Source of the DNA: Auricularia sp. M13
Lineage: Eukaryota; Basidiomycota; Agaricomycetes; Auriculariales; Auriculariaceae
Reading direction: 5' to 3'
Length of the DNA: 64,000 bases
Assembly: GCA_037042915.1 (NCBI GenBank)
Contig: CM073197.1
Location: 186,001 to 250,000 of the forward strand
Shown: piece by piece, positions 53,795 through 64,000 of the stretch
Numbering within the stretch: position 1 is the first letter of the stretch
How the letters are laid out: the number at the start of each line of letters is the position of its first letter
The notes under the pieces: model-generated
Told to the model about the DNA's origin: nothing
What the model saw: only the letters and a program-made list of their open reading frames with translations
Database searches by the model: none
Made by a program: the position numbers and the translations under genes

Positions 53795-56700
53795 CTACTG
53801 CTGCTTGCACTCCTGCGGGTCGACCTGCTCGCGGTTCTGGCGCCGCCGCAGCGGCACGTCGTTCTCCACGTCGTCGTCGTCCTACTTGCGCATGTCAGCG
53901 TCAGCGCGCGCCGTTCGCTCGCACGGGGAACGGGGGTACGGTAAAGGCAGTGGGCGATATGGATGGCCGGAACGAGCTAGCAGCGATGATAACGCGCTGG
54001 CATGCTCACGTAGCGCAGCGCCCGAGCGTTGCAAAGGCTACGGAGCTCGGTGCAGCCAGTGAACAGTGTAAAATGCCGCGATGGCCATGAAGACAGGCTT
54101 CGGGCATATGCGAAGCGCAGCGCGAGGCGAGAAGGCCAAGCCACAGCATCATCACACGCTCGATGCCCACAGCAGCATGCCCTCCCACCAGCCGCGTAAC
54201 GCTCGACCGCGCGCTCTCCGACTTGGGCACCGAGCGCGCACGAATATACGACGGGAAAAAAGTAAAAGGCAGGGCCGAAGGCCAGCAGAAGCAGGGCGGA
54301 GAAACGAAGGACCGGGGTGGGCCGGGGGGAGAAAAGCAGCAGCAGCTCACCTCGCTATCATCCTCGTCGTCGTCCTCATCGACGTCCTCAAAGTCCTCGT
54401 CGTCGTCGTCGTCCTCCTCCAGCTCCTCGTAGTCGAGCGCCTTGCCCGTGAAGAAGTCGATCGCGCGCGGGATGACCTGCGATAATATGTCCAGTCAGCG
54501 GCGCTGTCAGATAAGAAGAAATCGGACGAGCGAAGAAGGGTGGCAGACCGCGCTTGCAGGTTCAGCCACAGCCGAGCGCGGTATGCCCCAGCGTCCGATA
54601 CGCGACAAGCTGCTCGTGCGCCGTCACCGGAACCCGCTTTCGCATGGTACAACGGCGGGAGTCATCGAGGCCCAAGACGCCCGCGCAAGCCCACGCCGAA
54701 CGAGCGCTGTCCGTTCACAGGCGTACAGTGCCGAGCCGAGCTGGATTCGATGTAGATAACGCCGGACATGCCCAGCTCAGCTCAGCAACCGCAGCGCACA
54801 TCAACTGGAGTGCGGCGTCTCGAGGTGGAGCATCAAGCCGAGCAGTCAAACGCGCTCGGCGAGCTCTGCGCCGCCGCAAAACGTCCGAGCTCGCGCTCCT
54901 CCGCCCCCGGAGATCCAGCATCAGCAAGGCGCGTGCTAGGAGGAAGAAGCAGCCTGGCATCGCTGCGCACACTGATGCCGGGCGGTCCAGTGTAGCGGGC
55001 GCTGGACGACGCCGGGGTCTCGAGCAGTAACGAGGAACTCACGGACGACGTGCGGTGGCAGAGACCAACTCCCCAACACCGCGGTCTGCCCGGTGTCATA
55101 CAGGCAGCACGCACACACCGGCCCCACGAGCATGCGTTCAAGCAAGGCAAGACGTGCCCGCAGCGCACGGTTCGAGCCAGCGCGGCCCAGAACACGCGTC
55201 GCGCGACACCCCCGCAAAACAAGAAACCCAATCCCAAAGAAAACCAAAACCAGAAAGAACAACAGTACTCACCCGCTCCTTCAAATCCTCGCCGATCTGA
55301 TAATCCATCTCGAGCCTTTGCTCGAGCTCGTCCAGCTCGTCCTCGTCCACGTCGCCTGCCGCGACCGCCGCCTCGTCCGGCGGCGTCGGCGGCGAGAAGA
55401 AGTTGAAGAACGACTCGGCCGGGTGCGCCTTGCGCACTAGCCGCGTGCGGTTCGTGTCTGCTCCGAGTGTCAGCGAGGAAGGAGCCGGGTAGCGATGGCG
55501 CGGAGAGCGGCGGGAGCGAGGAAGGTGAGGGGTAGCGAGGGAGGTGAGGGGTAGCGATGGAGAGAAGAAAGAGCAGCGGGAGCGAGAAGTGATAAGAAGC
55601 GGGCGGTGGCGAGGCGCAGTCGGGACGTGGAGGCAGGCATATAAACGAGTGCGTGGGCGGGAGAGCGGGGCACGAGCGGGGATGGAGGAGGAACGGGGAG
55701 AACAAGACTGCGCAGCGAGCGGGAGATGGAACGGAAAGAAGGAAAGACGGAAAGGAAAGCCGGAGATGGTTCCCAAGCTGGGGCGCGAGTTCCTGCGCAC
55801 GTATGTATGCAGCAGGACCTGCACTGGCGCTGCTCGCACGGTAGGATGGTGGAACAAACGCGATGAAGGCGGGGAGATGAATGTGGTAATAAAAAACGCG
55901 CGCCACGGTGGCCAAGTCCGTGGGCGAATGGGACGTAGATGATGGGATGAAGGATAGGGGTACAGCAGAAGAAAAAGCAGAATAATACGCACTCTTGTTC
56001 CGTTGCTTCTTGATCTCGTAGCTCTTGGTGAGGTCCTTGTCGTCCTTCCACTTGATCTCACATCCCTCTGCGCGATCATAGACATAGTCGCCTGCATAAT
56101 CGAGCTCGTCCTGGTAGTAATAGGTCTTGGTCAAGAGCTCGTTGTCGAAAAAGTCGTTCTTGGAGAAGGCGAACTCGAGGCGGTATCCCTTCTGGCCCTC
56201 GGCGGTGAGCAGGACGCAGCGGACGTCGGTGAGGTGCGAGAGGCAGGGGGCGTCGCGCTCTGTGATGAGGTCGGAGATGCCGACGTGGTTGCGCAGGGCG
56301 GTGAGCCAGAAGTCCGGGATGCCCTCGGGCGCGGGCGCGACGTCGGCGGGCAGCGGCGCGTAGTCGTCGTCGCCCTCGTTGTCCTTGGCGCTCACGGCCG
56401 CGCCGGCGGCGAGCTCCTCGGGCGTCGGGGCGGCCTTGCCGTTGATGATGGCCGCGCGGCGGTCGAACACGGGCTGGTACTTGGCCGCGTACTGTTGGCA
56501 GAAAAAACGTCAGCCACATTTAAAAAAAAAATTATTTTAAAAAACGACCTTGGTCTCGAGCTCAAGCAGCTCCTTCTTGTACTCCTTATAGAGCTCCAAG
56601 TACTGGACATCGACGCCCTTGAGCGCCTCGACGTTCTTCTTGACGGGGACGGGCAGGGCCTCGATGTATCCGCTGCTGCGGCCGATCAGGCCGGCGATCT

Positions 56701-56908
56701 TGTCCTGGACGAGGCCCGAGAGCAGCGCGCGGGCGCCGGCGGGGAGCGCGTCGAGGCGGTCGGTCGAGATCTCCTCCGCGTCCTCCTCCGTCACGTCCGG
56801 CACCGTCGGCCGCGAGAGCCCCGCGGACAGCACGCCCGTCGTCAGCGGCGTGTTGACCGGCGTCGGCGCCGTCTTGGACGTCTGCGAGATGGGCACGTTC
56901 GACGACAT
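53795..56908 (-). CDS. NAP1: nucleosome assembly protein 1 (NAP1-family histone chaperone)
   Basis: Five exons: 56,908-56,549, 56,491-55,993, 55,457-55,273, 54,476-54,351 and 53,881-53,795; all phases agree, giving 418 residues, close to yeast Nap1. Residues about 90-120 form the long dimerisation helix (YLELYKEYKKELLELETK). Exon 2 holds GIPDFWLTALRNHVGISDLI, DVRCVLLTAEGQKGYRLEFA and FFDNELLTKTYYY; exon 3 has PAESFFNFFSPPTPP, the NAP signature; exon 4 has VIPRAIDFFTGKALDYEELE then an Asp/Glu tail. Exon 5 ends ECKQQ: CKQQ is the CaaX farnesylation box known from animal and plant NAP1. The role is H2A-H2B shuttling and nucleosome assembly, cytosol and nucleus. Intron 1 is 57 bp, but introns 2-4 are 535, 796 and 469 bp, unusually long here. 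Confidence 0.93.
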
Positions 56909-57300
56909 TAGAGAGCTTTTTGGGTGTGGGCAACTTGCAAAGGCAATGGGCGATGGGTAGAGGGTCCGTTCCGGCTTTTTTCGCGCTCCGCTTGCTCAGC
57001 CTGCCAGTGCCCGCGCTCCGCACACGGCCTTGCGTGCTGATTAGGTACTCCCTCTGCCGCGCGCCAACGTGACTCACAGTACACGCGCTGCTGCCTGCGC
57101 TGCCTGCTGTGATGAGCTTGCGTCCCCACGCTGGGCTAGCAGTACGGCGTCTCCGGGCCGGCGTTTACGTCCCGATCCTCGCCCGTCCCCCGTCCTCTCC
57201 GCTCATCGATCGTCACAGCCGTTGCAGTGCCCCTTCCCCGGATTTCTCTCCCTCATCGACATGTGACCTGAACATTTATCTGATCGCGCACTGCGTGTTT
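56909..57300. promoter_or_regulatory. NAP1 upstream region
   Basis: The 5' flank of NAP1 (minus strand) before the repeat field starts. No TATA box is obvious. No coding frame is supported. Confidence 0.4.
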
Positions 57301-60260
57301 GATGTTCCTCCATTGCACGGAGGATGCAGGGCGTCGCACACAGTCAGCCTCCTTCCCACACTTACGACCGTCCTACACACGGTAGCTGCGTCTCCCAAAT
57401 CCCCTCCATCCGACTTCACTCCGAGTCCGAGTCCGAGTCGACGTCTAGCACATTTATTCCTCATAGTCAGACGCCCAGCCGGGGGTGCGAGACGGACGCA
57501 GCGTGTCCCAGCCGCTCAGTTTGCGCACGGCCGCCGGGACATAGGTGCGTCTCTCTCGCAGCCCTCCCACCTCGGTATCCACCGTCCTGGCTGGAAGTGG
57601 GATACGACTAAGCTGCGTCTCTCCCGCTTGGCCGTCATCCCGCCCCCTTCCTTACATCCGAGTCGCAATCATACCAGCCTCGTCCTAGCCCTCACACCCA
57701 CCTTGATCATTTCTGTGACTGCGGCTAATCGGGGTGCGAGACGGACGCAGCGTGTCCCAGCCGCCCAGTGTGCGCGGGGCAGCTGGGACTGTGGTGCGTC
57801 TCTCCCGCCCTCCTGCGCGCAGACCGGCGCTGGAAGTGCGATCTCATTTAGATGCGTCTCTCTCGCTCGCTCTGCCGTCATCCCGCCCCCTTCCTTACAT
57901 TCAAGTCGCCATCCCACCGGCTAATGGGAGTGCGAGAAGGACGCAGCGTGTCCCAGCAGCCCAGTGTGCGCGGGGCAGCTGGGACTGTGGTGCGTCTCTC
58001 CCGCCCTCCCACGTCGGTATCCACCGCCCTGGCTGGAAGCGGCTTATAAATTAGCTGCGTCTCTCCCGCTCTACCCTCCTTCCATCCGAGTCGCAATCCC
58101 ACCGAGCTGACTTGATCTCCTCCTCCCATCCTTGAAGTAGTGGACGCCGCCCACCCACCTTAATCATTTTCATTCCTATTCCTGTGACTGCGGCTATCGG
58201 GGTCGCGGGACGGACACAGCGTGTGTCCCAGCCGTCCAGATTGCGCATGGTGGTTGTGACAGCAGCGGTGCGTCTCCGAGTCTCCCGCCCTCCCAGCTGT
58301 GTCGCTCCCGGTCGGCCATCCTTCCGCTCACTCACGACTGACTGGCTGGTACTTCGACATCTCCTTTTTCAATACCGTCACGGTCTGGCTCAGCTCGACA
58401 TGTCCCCGATCCAGTCGCATCTTGCACCCGCCAGACCCACAATGTGTCCTGAGACTGCGGCTGGGGGGGTGCGACAAGGACGCAGCGCGTCCCAGCGCAC
58501 GACGGCCGTGACATAATTGCGTCTCTCCCGCAGCCCTCCCTCGTCGGTATCCATCCTCCCGCGCGCAGACCGGCGCTGGAAGTGCGATCTCATTTAGACG
58601 TTGTCTCTCTCGCTCTGCCGTCATTCCACCCCGAGTCGCAACGGCCTGACATGACATGAATCTCCTCCTCCGGGGTGTGCAGAAAATTCCGCGTATCTCC
58701 CGCCCTCCCGCTTCTCCACCCCGATTTCAAAACTCACTCCGATTCCCAGCACACCTCAAATCGCGCGCGAGGGGCGTCCTCTAGCGCCGGCGGTACAGTT
58801 TACAGTACAACTAAGCTGCCAGTGCGTCTCCCCCGCCCTCCTCCAATCCGCTTGGCACTCTCACCACCCCACTTACACCCACCCGGGAAGGAATCTCAGG
58901 CCAGGCCTACTCCTCATTCCGTTTCTGCTATTCGCGATTGGGAGTGCGGGAAGGACGCAGCCTCTCAGTCTGCTGGGACAGTGGTGCGTCTGTCCTGCCC
59001 TCCCACGCGCGATGGTAATCCACCCTTCTACGGCGGGACCTGCTCGAGCTTGAAATCTCACCTGTCGATCTTATCCTACTCCACACACACACACACACAC
59101 CTTTCTGTGATCTGGGGATGCGGGATGGACGCAGGCTGGTCGACCTGCTCATCCTCAGTCTGCGCAGAGCAGGCCCGTTGCACCTGCGCGGGCCAAATCG
59201 GCGTGTACTGCGTCTCCCCCACCATCCCCCTCCGCTTTCCAACCTCAGTCACTCCAGCTGCGGACAAGCCATCAGTATCCTCCGTTCGTCTATGCTCGTG
59301 GGGAATCCAATGAGTCGCATCTCTGCCGCTCGCCGCTCCCCAGGTTCTCCATATCTCCCTTCACCGCCCTATCTCAGCAGATCGGGGAGTGCGAGAAGCA
59401 AACCCGTTCCAGTTCGACGCGACCCGATTACAACCCCTCAATCCACCTACTGTACCCCATCCCCGCCAGGCGCGCAACTCGGAGAGCTGCTGCATCTGTC
59501 CTACCGGTAACCAATGGGGGTGCTATCAGCGTTCGCCTCTCTCGCGCCCCTCCCCACGGAGGTCTTTCTTTTTCATTCCCGTCCTTTCCCGCTCTGTCTC
59601 CAGCAGCTCCGCCTCGACACTTCACCAATCCGCCTACCGGAGGTGCGGGACGGACGCATGGCGTTCCAGCTGCTCGGTTCTGTGGGGTGCAGCCTGCAAT
59701 CGGTGCTGCTCCTTGCAGATCCTGCAGCTGAGACACTCGTGCGTCTCTGTCGCACTCCCGCTTTGAATTCTCCACCACCCGGCACGGTTGAAAGTCCACT
59801 CCAGCCGCGCAGCAATTCTATAGCATGTAGAGTGTCTCCCTCCGCACGTCCGCGGCCGTGCGTGCAAGACACACTGCATTCGTGGCCGCCGTGAACCGAC
59901 GCCGGCCGCGTCTCTTCTGCCCGTGCCCAGAATCGGAACCCTCTCCTCTCCTCTCCTCTCCTTGGACCCCTTTACTGACGATGAACGTCGCTAACGGACG
60001 CGCGCGACGGACGCAGGTGTCTCTGTCCGCCGGTTCGCCCCCACCTGACTGAGATCTCCTGCGTCTTTCCCGCGCAGCCGCTTCATGTGACCTTGTGCAC
60101 TGCTGCAACATTCAACCAATGTCTCTGATACTCACGCCCGCTCGCAGATGCCAGTTTTTCAGTCCCATATTCCCACCAGTGTGGCGCGCAGGAAGGACGC
60201 GGCACTTTGGAATCCATTGGAGCAACCTGGCTTCCACGATGCTGCGTCTCTCCCGAGCGC
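57300..60260. repeat. 3-kb field of degenerate palindromic repeat units
   Basis: At least ten units, spaced about 180-470 bp, each opening with a GTGCGAGACGGACGCAGC-like word. Starts of GACGGACGC-type words: about 57,491, 57,740, 57,935, 58,209, 58,473, 58,949, 59,124, 59,649, 60,004 and 60,191. Each is followed by GTCCCAGC, then GCTGGGAC and GTGCGTCTCTCCCGCCCTCC. The opening and closing words are imperfect reverse complements, so each unit can fold into a hairpin. The best-preserved units (57.48-58.06 kb) also share GGTATCCACCG, CTGGCTGGAAG and GAGTCGCAATC words. An (AC)n run lies at 59,079-59,100. No gene runs through the field. Confidence 0.75.
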
Positions 60261-63200
60261 CATACGAGAGGTCCATTGCACCGCCGCCCCCAATCTGCGC
60301 GTGCTGGGGTTAGTGTGTCAAGCCTATTCATCTCACGCCTATTCATCTCACGCATTGAACTGTCACAGAGTTGTCCCCAACTACAGGACCGGCCCTCGTG
60401 GCCGGCGTCCTGGTCGACTCGGACTCACTTTCCATGGTGTAATTATCGTGGAAAGTCGATGATTGTTTCTGACGCGCTGTCCGAGCTATTCAGGGACCCT
60501 CGCTTGCTTCCGTGTAGCTTGCGCAGAGTCACGCGCGCGCAGTTGCATTGCGGAACGTGAATCCGTCTCTCATTCGCCATGTCGCACATGCTATGGTTGA
60601 GTTGGCTGCGAAACAGGTCATTAGGGGCGGTTAAAGGCGTGGAGTGAGTGATCATAACGACGAATCCTGTTTGCTGCATTCAGTTTAAAGGCATCGCAAG
60701 CTTCGGCAGCGGGAAGAGGCTAGTTGGAGGCGAGCGGCGAGCCGTTTGATTGCCAAATTGCCCTCGTGCGGGTTCTGGAGACAGCCCTTGCAGTCAGGCA
60801 GCTGCGAGAGTCCGCGTATAAAGTGGGCCCGCGATTTATCTTTGTTGCCGACATGAGCACGGGTCGTAGAAGCCTCGAAACGACCAGCCAGTGTTGTCTC
60901 TCGGGCTGCTCCAGATATACTTGGTTTCGTCGACGTAAAGTCCAAAACGTACGTTCAAGAGTCGAGACATATGCGCCCTGGTAGTTGAATTCCTAACCGG
61001 GGACTGCGCAGCGTGTTTTTTTTCTGCCCCGATCGCTGGCGCCTTCTGGCTGCGTTCGGCATCTTGGGGCGTCGCTCACGAAAACATGGCGCCTAAAATG
61101 AGTTGGATGACCGATTAAGTCCGCAGGACTTCAGGCGATTGTCCCATGGACGTATTCGAAGATCCTGGTTGTCAACTGGGCGGAGGCCCAGGGAAGCAAA
61201 CGGAGAGCGCGCAAACAAATGCAAAGCTTGAAAAGTTTTTGCCTTGCACGGCCACCGTGCGACCGACAGCTGACACGCTCGCGCCTTCGCACACCTTTGC
61301 TATCCATGTGGCTCAACGCGCGACATTGAGGATTCATACTGGCCGAGAGGCCTGACCAGCTCAGGCGCTCTGTTCTGCTCCTGGCATGGGCGCCGCGTGG
61401 ATACTTATGGCCGCTCTCTTGCTGTTGTGAAACTGCTCTCTTGCTGTTGTGAAACTGCTCTAAACAATGGCGTTCTGACTTTCGCTCCTGAACAACGTAT
61501 TCCTAGGCTCGTGTGGAGTTCCATTCCCCGCCGCCAAAACTAGACGAACAGCATAATCGGGCTGCGACTCAGGTGGGCGTTTTCTCGTTGACAGCTTCCA
61601 TCACTTTTATACGTACTCAAACTAACTTTCAGTCTCCTGAATGAGTCCAGAGCTTGTCCAGAGCTCATCACGACTCCCGCCTCGGGCTCCCCGTCACTGC
61701 GCTGATAGGACTGCGCATCACCGGCCAGTCCATGTGGCTCACTCGGATACTGTTCTGCCCCTACTGTTGGCCGTAGGCCAATTACTTTCCGCCCTGGGTA
61801 GCGGGATGTGCGATGGCTATCACGGAACCCAGACTTACGCGATCCCCGGCTGTTCTCTCCCTGCTTTGCGGAATCTGTGTATCTCTGGGACTGGCACAGA
61901 ACAGGGTAATCTGCGGTACCGGCTTTCAGACCGCTCCAAACACGTCATCTCCGAGGTTGTCACGATTATCACTCTCGCATATCTGCTTTCTCCGCTCCCC
62001 TGCATGCTTGCACGTGACCTATCTTGAGCGGTAACCCCAAACAGATGGCTCTCGCGTGGCAATAAGAATTCCGCATGTGGGTGGTGGAGATTCGGCGCGG
62101 CACAACGGGTCAGATGGTGTTTGCGTGCGAGTGGAACATCTACCGACGGGAGCAGTGTCACAACGCTGGATGTTGTACGGGCGGACTTAGTCCATGACCC
62201 GGACCTCGTCGCAATCTGCCCGATCACCAATGTGGCATGCTCTCGGCGACGCGTTTGGAATTAATGTGTAGCCCGATCTCGGGTGTTTGAGCTGCCAGTG
62301 CATGTTAGTGGTGCCAGGAGTCCTGCTAGCCAGTATGCTTGGGCAATCGACAGCTGGCGTAGATCACCGCGACGTCGGCTCTTGCACTGTGCGAGCGTTC
62401 TAGTCCCTTGTATGGCCGCGGCGTCCGGGCGCTCCTGGGACATGCCCGCCACAGCATGCTGCAAACGGTCGCGAGGCCGCTACCGCTACTTGCTATTCGC
62501 CATTTGCCACTCAATGGTGCCGGACCCGTTGTGCGCAAACGGCCGAAGAGCACCCATAGCCGCGCCGAAGAGAAATGAAATCCCCGGTTCGAGAAACGGT
62601 CTCCAGGAAACTTCGCGCGGGGTCCAGCCTGAGGCTCGGGTTGTTGCCACGGAGGGGCACGGGCTATGGGGCGGTCATGACGTTTACTGTCGCCGCCGTT
62701 CTACGTTACACAAACCGCGTACAATCTCACTGCGCCCTGATCACGGGGTAACACGCCCTTCGCCGTCGGAGCTTAGGTGCCGGCGGCTGTCACTGGTCAG
62801 ACTCGAGCCCCGCGCCAATTTCGCCAAGATCTACACTGCAAGGTTCGCGCTTTAAGTCTCAGGCTATTGAGCAATTGCGCGACGCTTCCAGCGCGAGCTT
62901 GGCGCGATCACAGCGCCAGGTGATTGCGGATTGGCGTCGTGAAAAGAAGCGCACACAACACGAATACCGTCGGTCTTCCGCGATTTCCACCGTATTTCGG
63001 ACGGCACGTTCGCCGTCCCATAGCCATGCACAAACAACCCCTCGCCCAACTCTGTCCCGTGACAGCGCCTTTGCAAGATTTCCAGCATGGAAACACGCGA
63101 TCTGCAGCAGCTGTTGTGATCAATTCAAGAAACACTGCTTCGCCGGGTCCAGGGCGATGGCGATGGGAACTACTTCTCTCGCGTTCACTGAGTGCGTTCG

Positions 63201-64000
63201 TTTCCTTTTCATCGCTTGCAGAGATCGATATCAATCTCGTTTCAAACGCGTCTGCTATCACAACATCTCCCACTGAACAGTAATGTTGCAAGACTTCTGC
63301 TCGGGATCGCCACCTGGGGCCGGGTTGTCAGTGCACGCGTTCGGCCAGGAGGTCCCACAACGCCGTTTGACTCTGAGATCTGAGCGCCCAAAAGGCTCTA
63401 ACCCCTTACAGGCGTGGATCCCAACGCGCAAAGTGCAAACGTAACACGTAACTTAAGATAGGCAGACGGCGTCCGAGGCCGTGTCTCAACTGTCATTCGA
63501 ATTAATAGAATGGCATACTTCATTGCTTCCCGACGGGCAAGTAGCACCTCACTTCGGGATGAGTTGTGCAGACGAAAGCTGCCTATAGGTCCCATTCAAT
63601 CGGCCCCGACTTCCGTAGCTCGCTGTATGAGGCTATATGCCGACGTCCGCAGAGCCGGCCGTGCGTGGCGCATGCTCCTCCCGGCGTATTAACACTGCGG
63701 TGGACGGTACACATGCAGATCCAGTTGAGCACGCGCAAGGAGTAGAATATTCTCGAGGAAAAGGTGGTGCTGCACATGCAGTTTACCAGCCACACAGCGC
63801 ACGGGGCATGCATTTATTCCGTCGCTCCACAGATTAGCGGCAGGGACGGCCGGCTCAACTACACTGACAGAAATTGTTGCGCAAAGCGTCTCGAAACGAT
63901 TGGCATTGGCTGCTGTCGTACACTACCTCGAGTGTTCAACAACGCGCGATACAGCATAGTCATATGTCCCACCACTGCTCAGCAAGAAGTCCTATCTAAT
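60261..64000. other. no gene recognised; small tandem duplications
   Basis: I searched both strands and found no frame with a recognisable domain. Small features: CCTATTCATCTCACG twice (60,326-60,355) and a 23-bp direct duplication containing CTCTCTTGCTGTTGTGAAAC (61,414-61,460). A coding-like ACPNLRVLGL-type word at about 60,280-60,310 recalls the F-box family (CTAAPNLRVLGL) but has no support around it. The region could still hold poorly conserved multi-exon genes. Confidence 0.35.

Noticed and set aside
54833-56470. 545-codon minus-strand open frame
   Set aside because: It starts with NAP1 exon 2 and simply reads on through intron 2 and beyond; the spliced NAP1 model explains the conserved part.
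61641-62027. 128-codon frame with hydrophobic stretches
   Set aside because: I compared it by eye with the DUF6533/DUF6534 membrane families and saw no convincing motif; neighbouring frames are equally open.
1-64000. CRISPR arrays, rRNA genes, retrovirus-like or Polinton-like elements
   Set aside because: No regular short repeats with unique spacers, no rRNA-like sequence, and no gag/pol, capsid or long terminal repeat signal was seen on either strand.

Overview
The window looks like nuclear DNA of a basidiomycete fungus of the mushroom/bracket class (Agaricomycetes). Most coding frames are joined by very short GT-AG introns (about 38-76 bp). Several gene families are ones I know mainly from this class: DUF6532, DUF6533 and DUF6589 proteins, a Plavaka-type transposase, a fungal GST of the etherase/FuA kind and a lineage-expanded F-box family. 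All family calls come from reading translated sequence; no search was run.

Layout. 0.9-4.2 kb: two small tandem paralogues with the same intron position, then a 492-residue protein that carries seven RNA-polymerase-II-CTD-like heptads. 4.5-5.4 kb: truncated DUF6589 gene. 5.9-31.0 kb: an F-box family island with three F-box genes in the same orientation and a glutathione transferase, heavily invaded by DNA transposons. It holds a decayed Tnp2/CACTA-like element (8.9-11.5 kb), a 1-kb tandem array of hairpin-forming units (11.6-12.6 kb), a basidiomycete-type unknown gene with two frame shifts (16.8-18.7 kb), and a 7.27-kb Plavaka-type element (19,935-27,205). That element sits inside the second F-box gene between TA duplications and 14-bp terminal inverted repeats. 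It carries a divergent gene pair (transposase and DUF6532), and a 683-bp hAT-like MITE lies inside an apparent intron of its DUF6532 gene.

31-53 kb: a basic-tailed unknown protein (32.0-33.6 kb), a SINE-like element with tRNA A and B boxes (34.6-35.3 kb), a degenerate repeat field (36-37.9 kb), a cyclophilin with a 1.4-kb intron, a 5'-truncated LINE with a 16-bp target duplication and poly(A) tail, two DUF6533 membrane-protein genes (44.8 and 50.5 kb), a many-exon acidic/tryptophan protein, and a broken F-box copy on the minus strand.

53.8-64 kb: nucleosome assembly protein NAP1 (minus strand, C-terminal CKQQ farnesylation motif), then a 3-kb field of degenerate palindromic repeat units at its 5' side, then about 3.7 kb in which I recognise no gene. 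Conserved housekeeping genes (cyclophilin, NAP1) lie in the right half. The left half is an accessory, repeat-driven island. I saw no retrovirus-like, Polinton-like, CRISPR or rRNA features.
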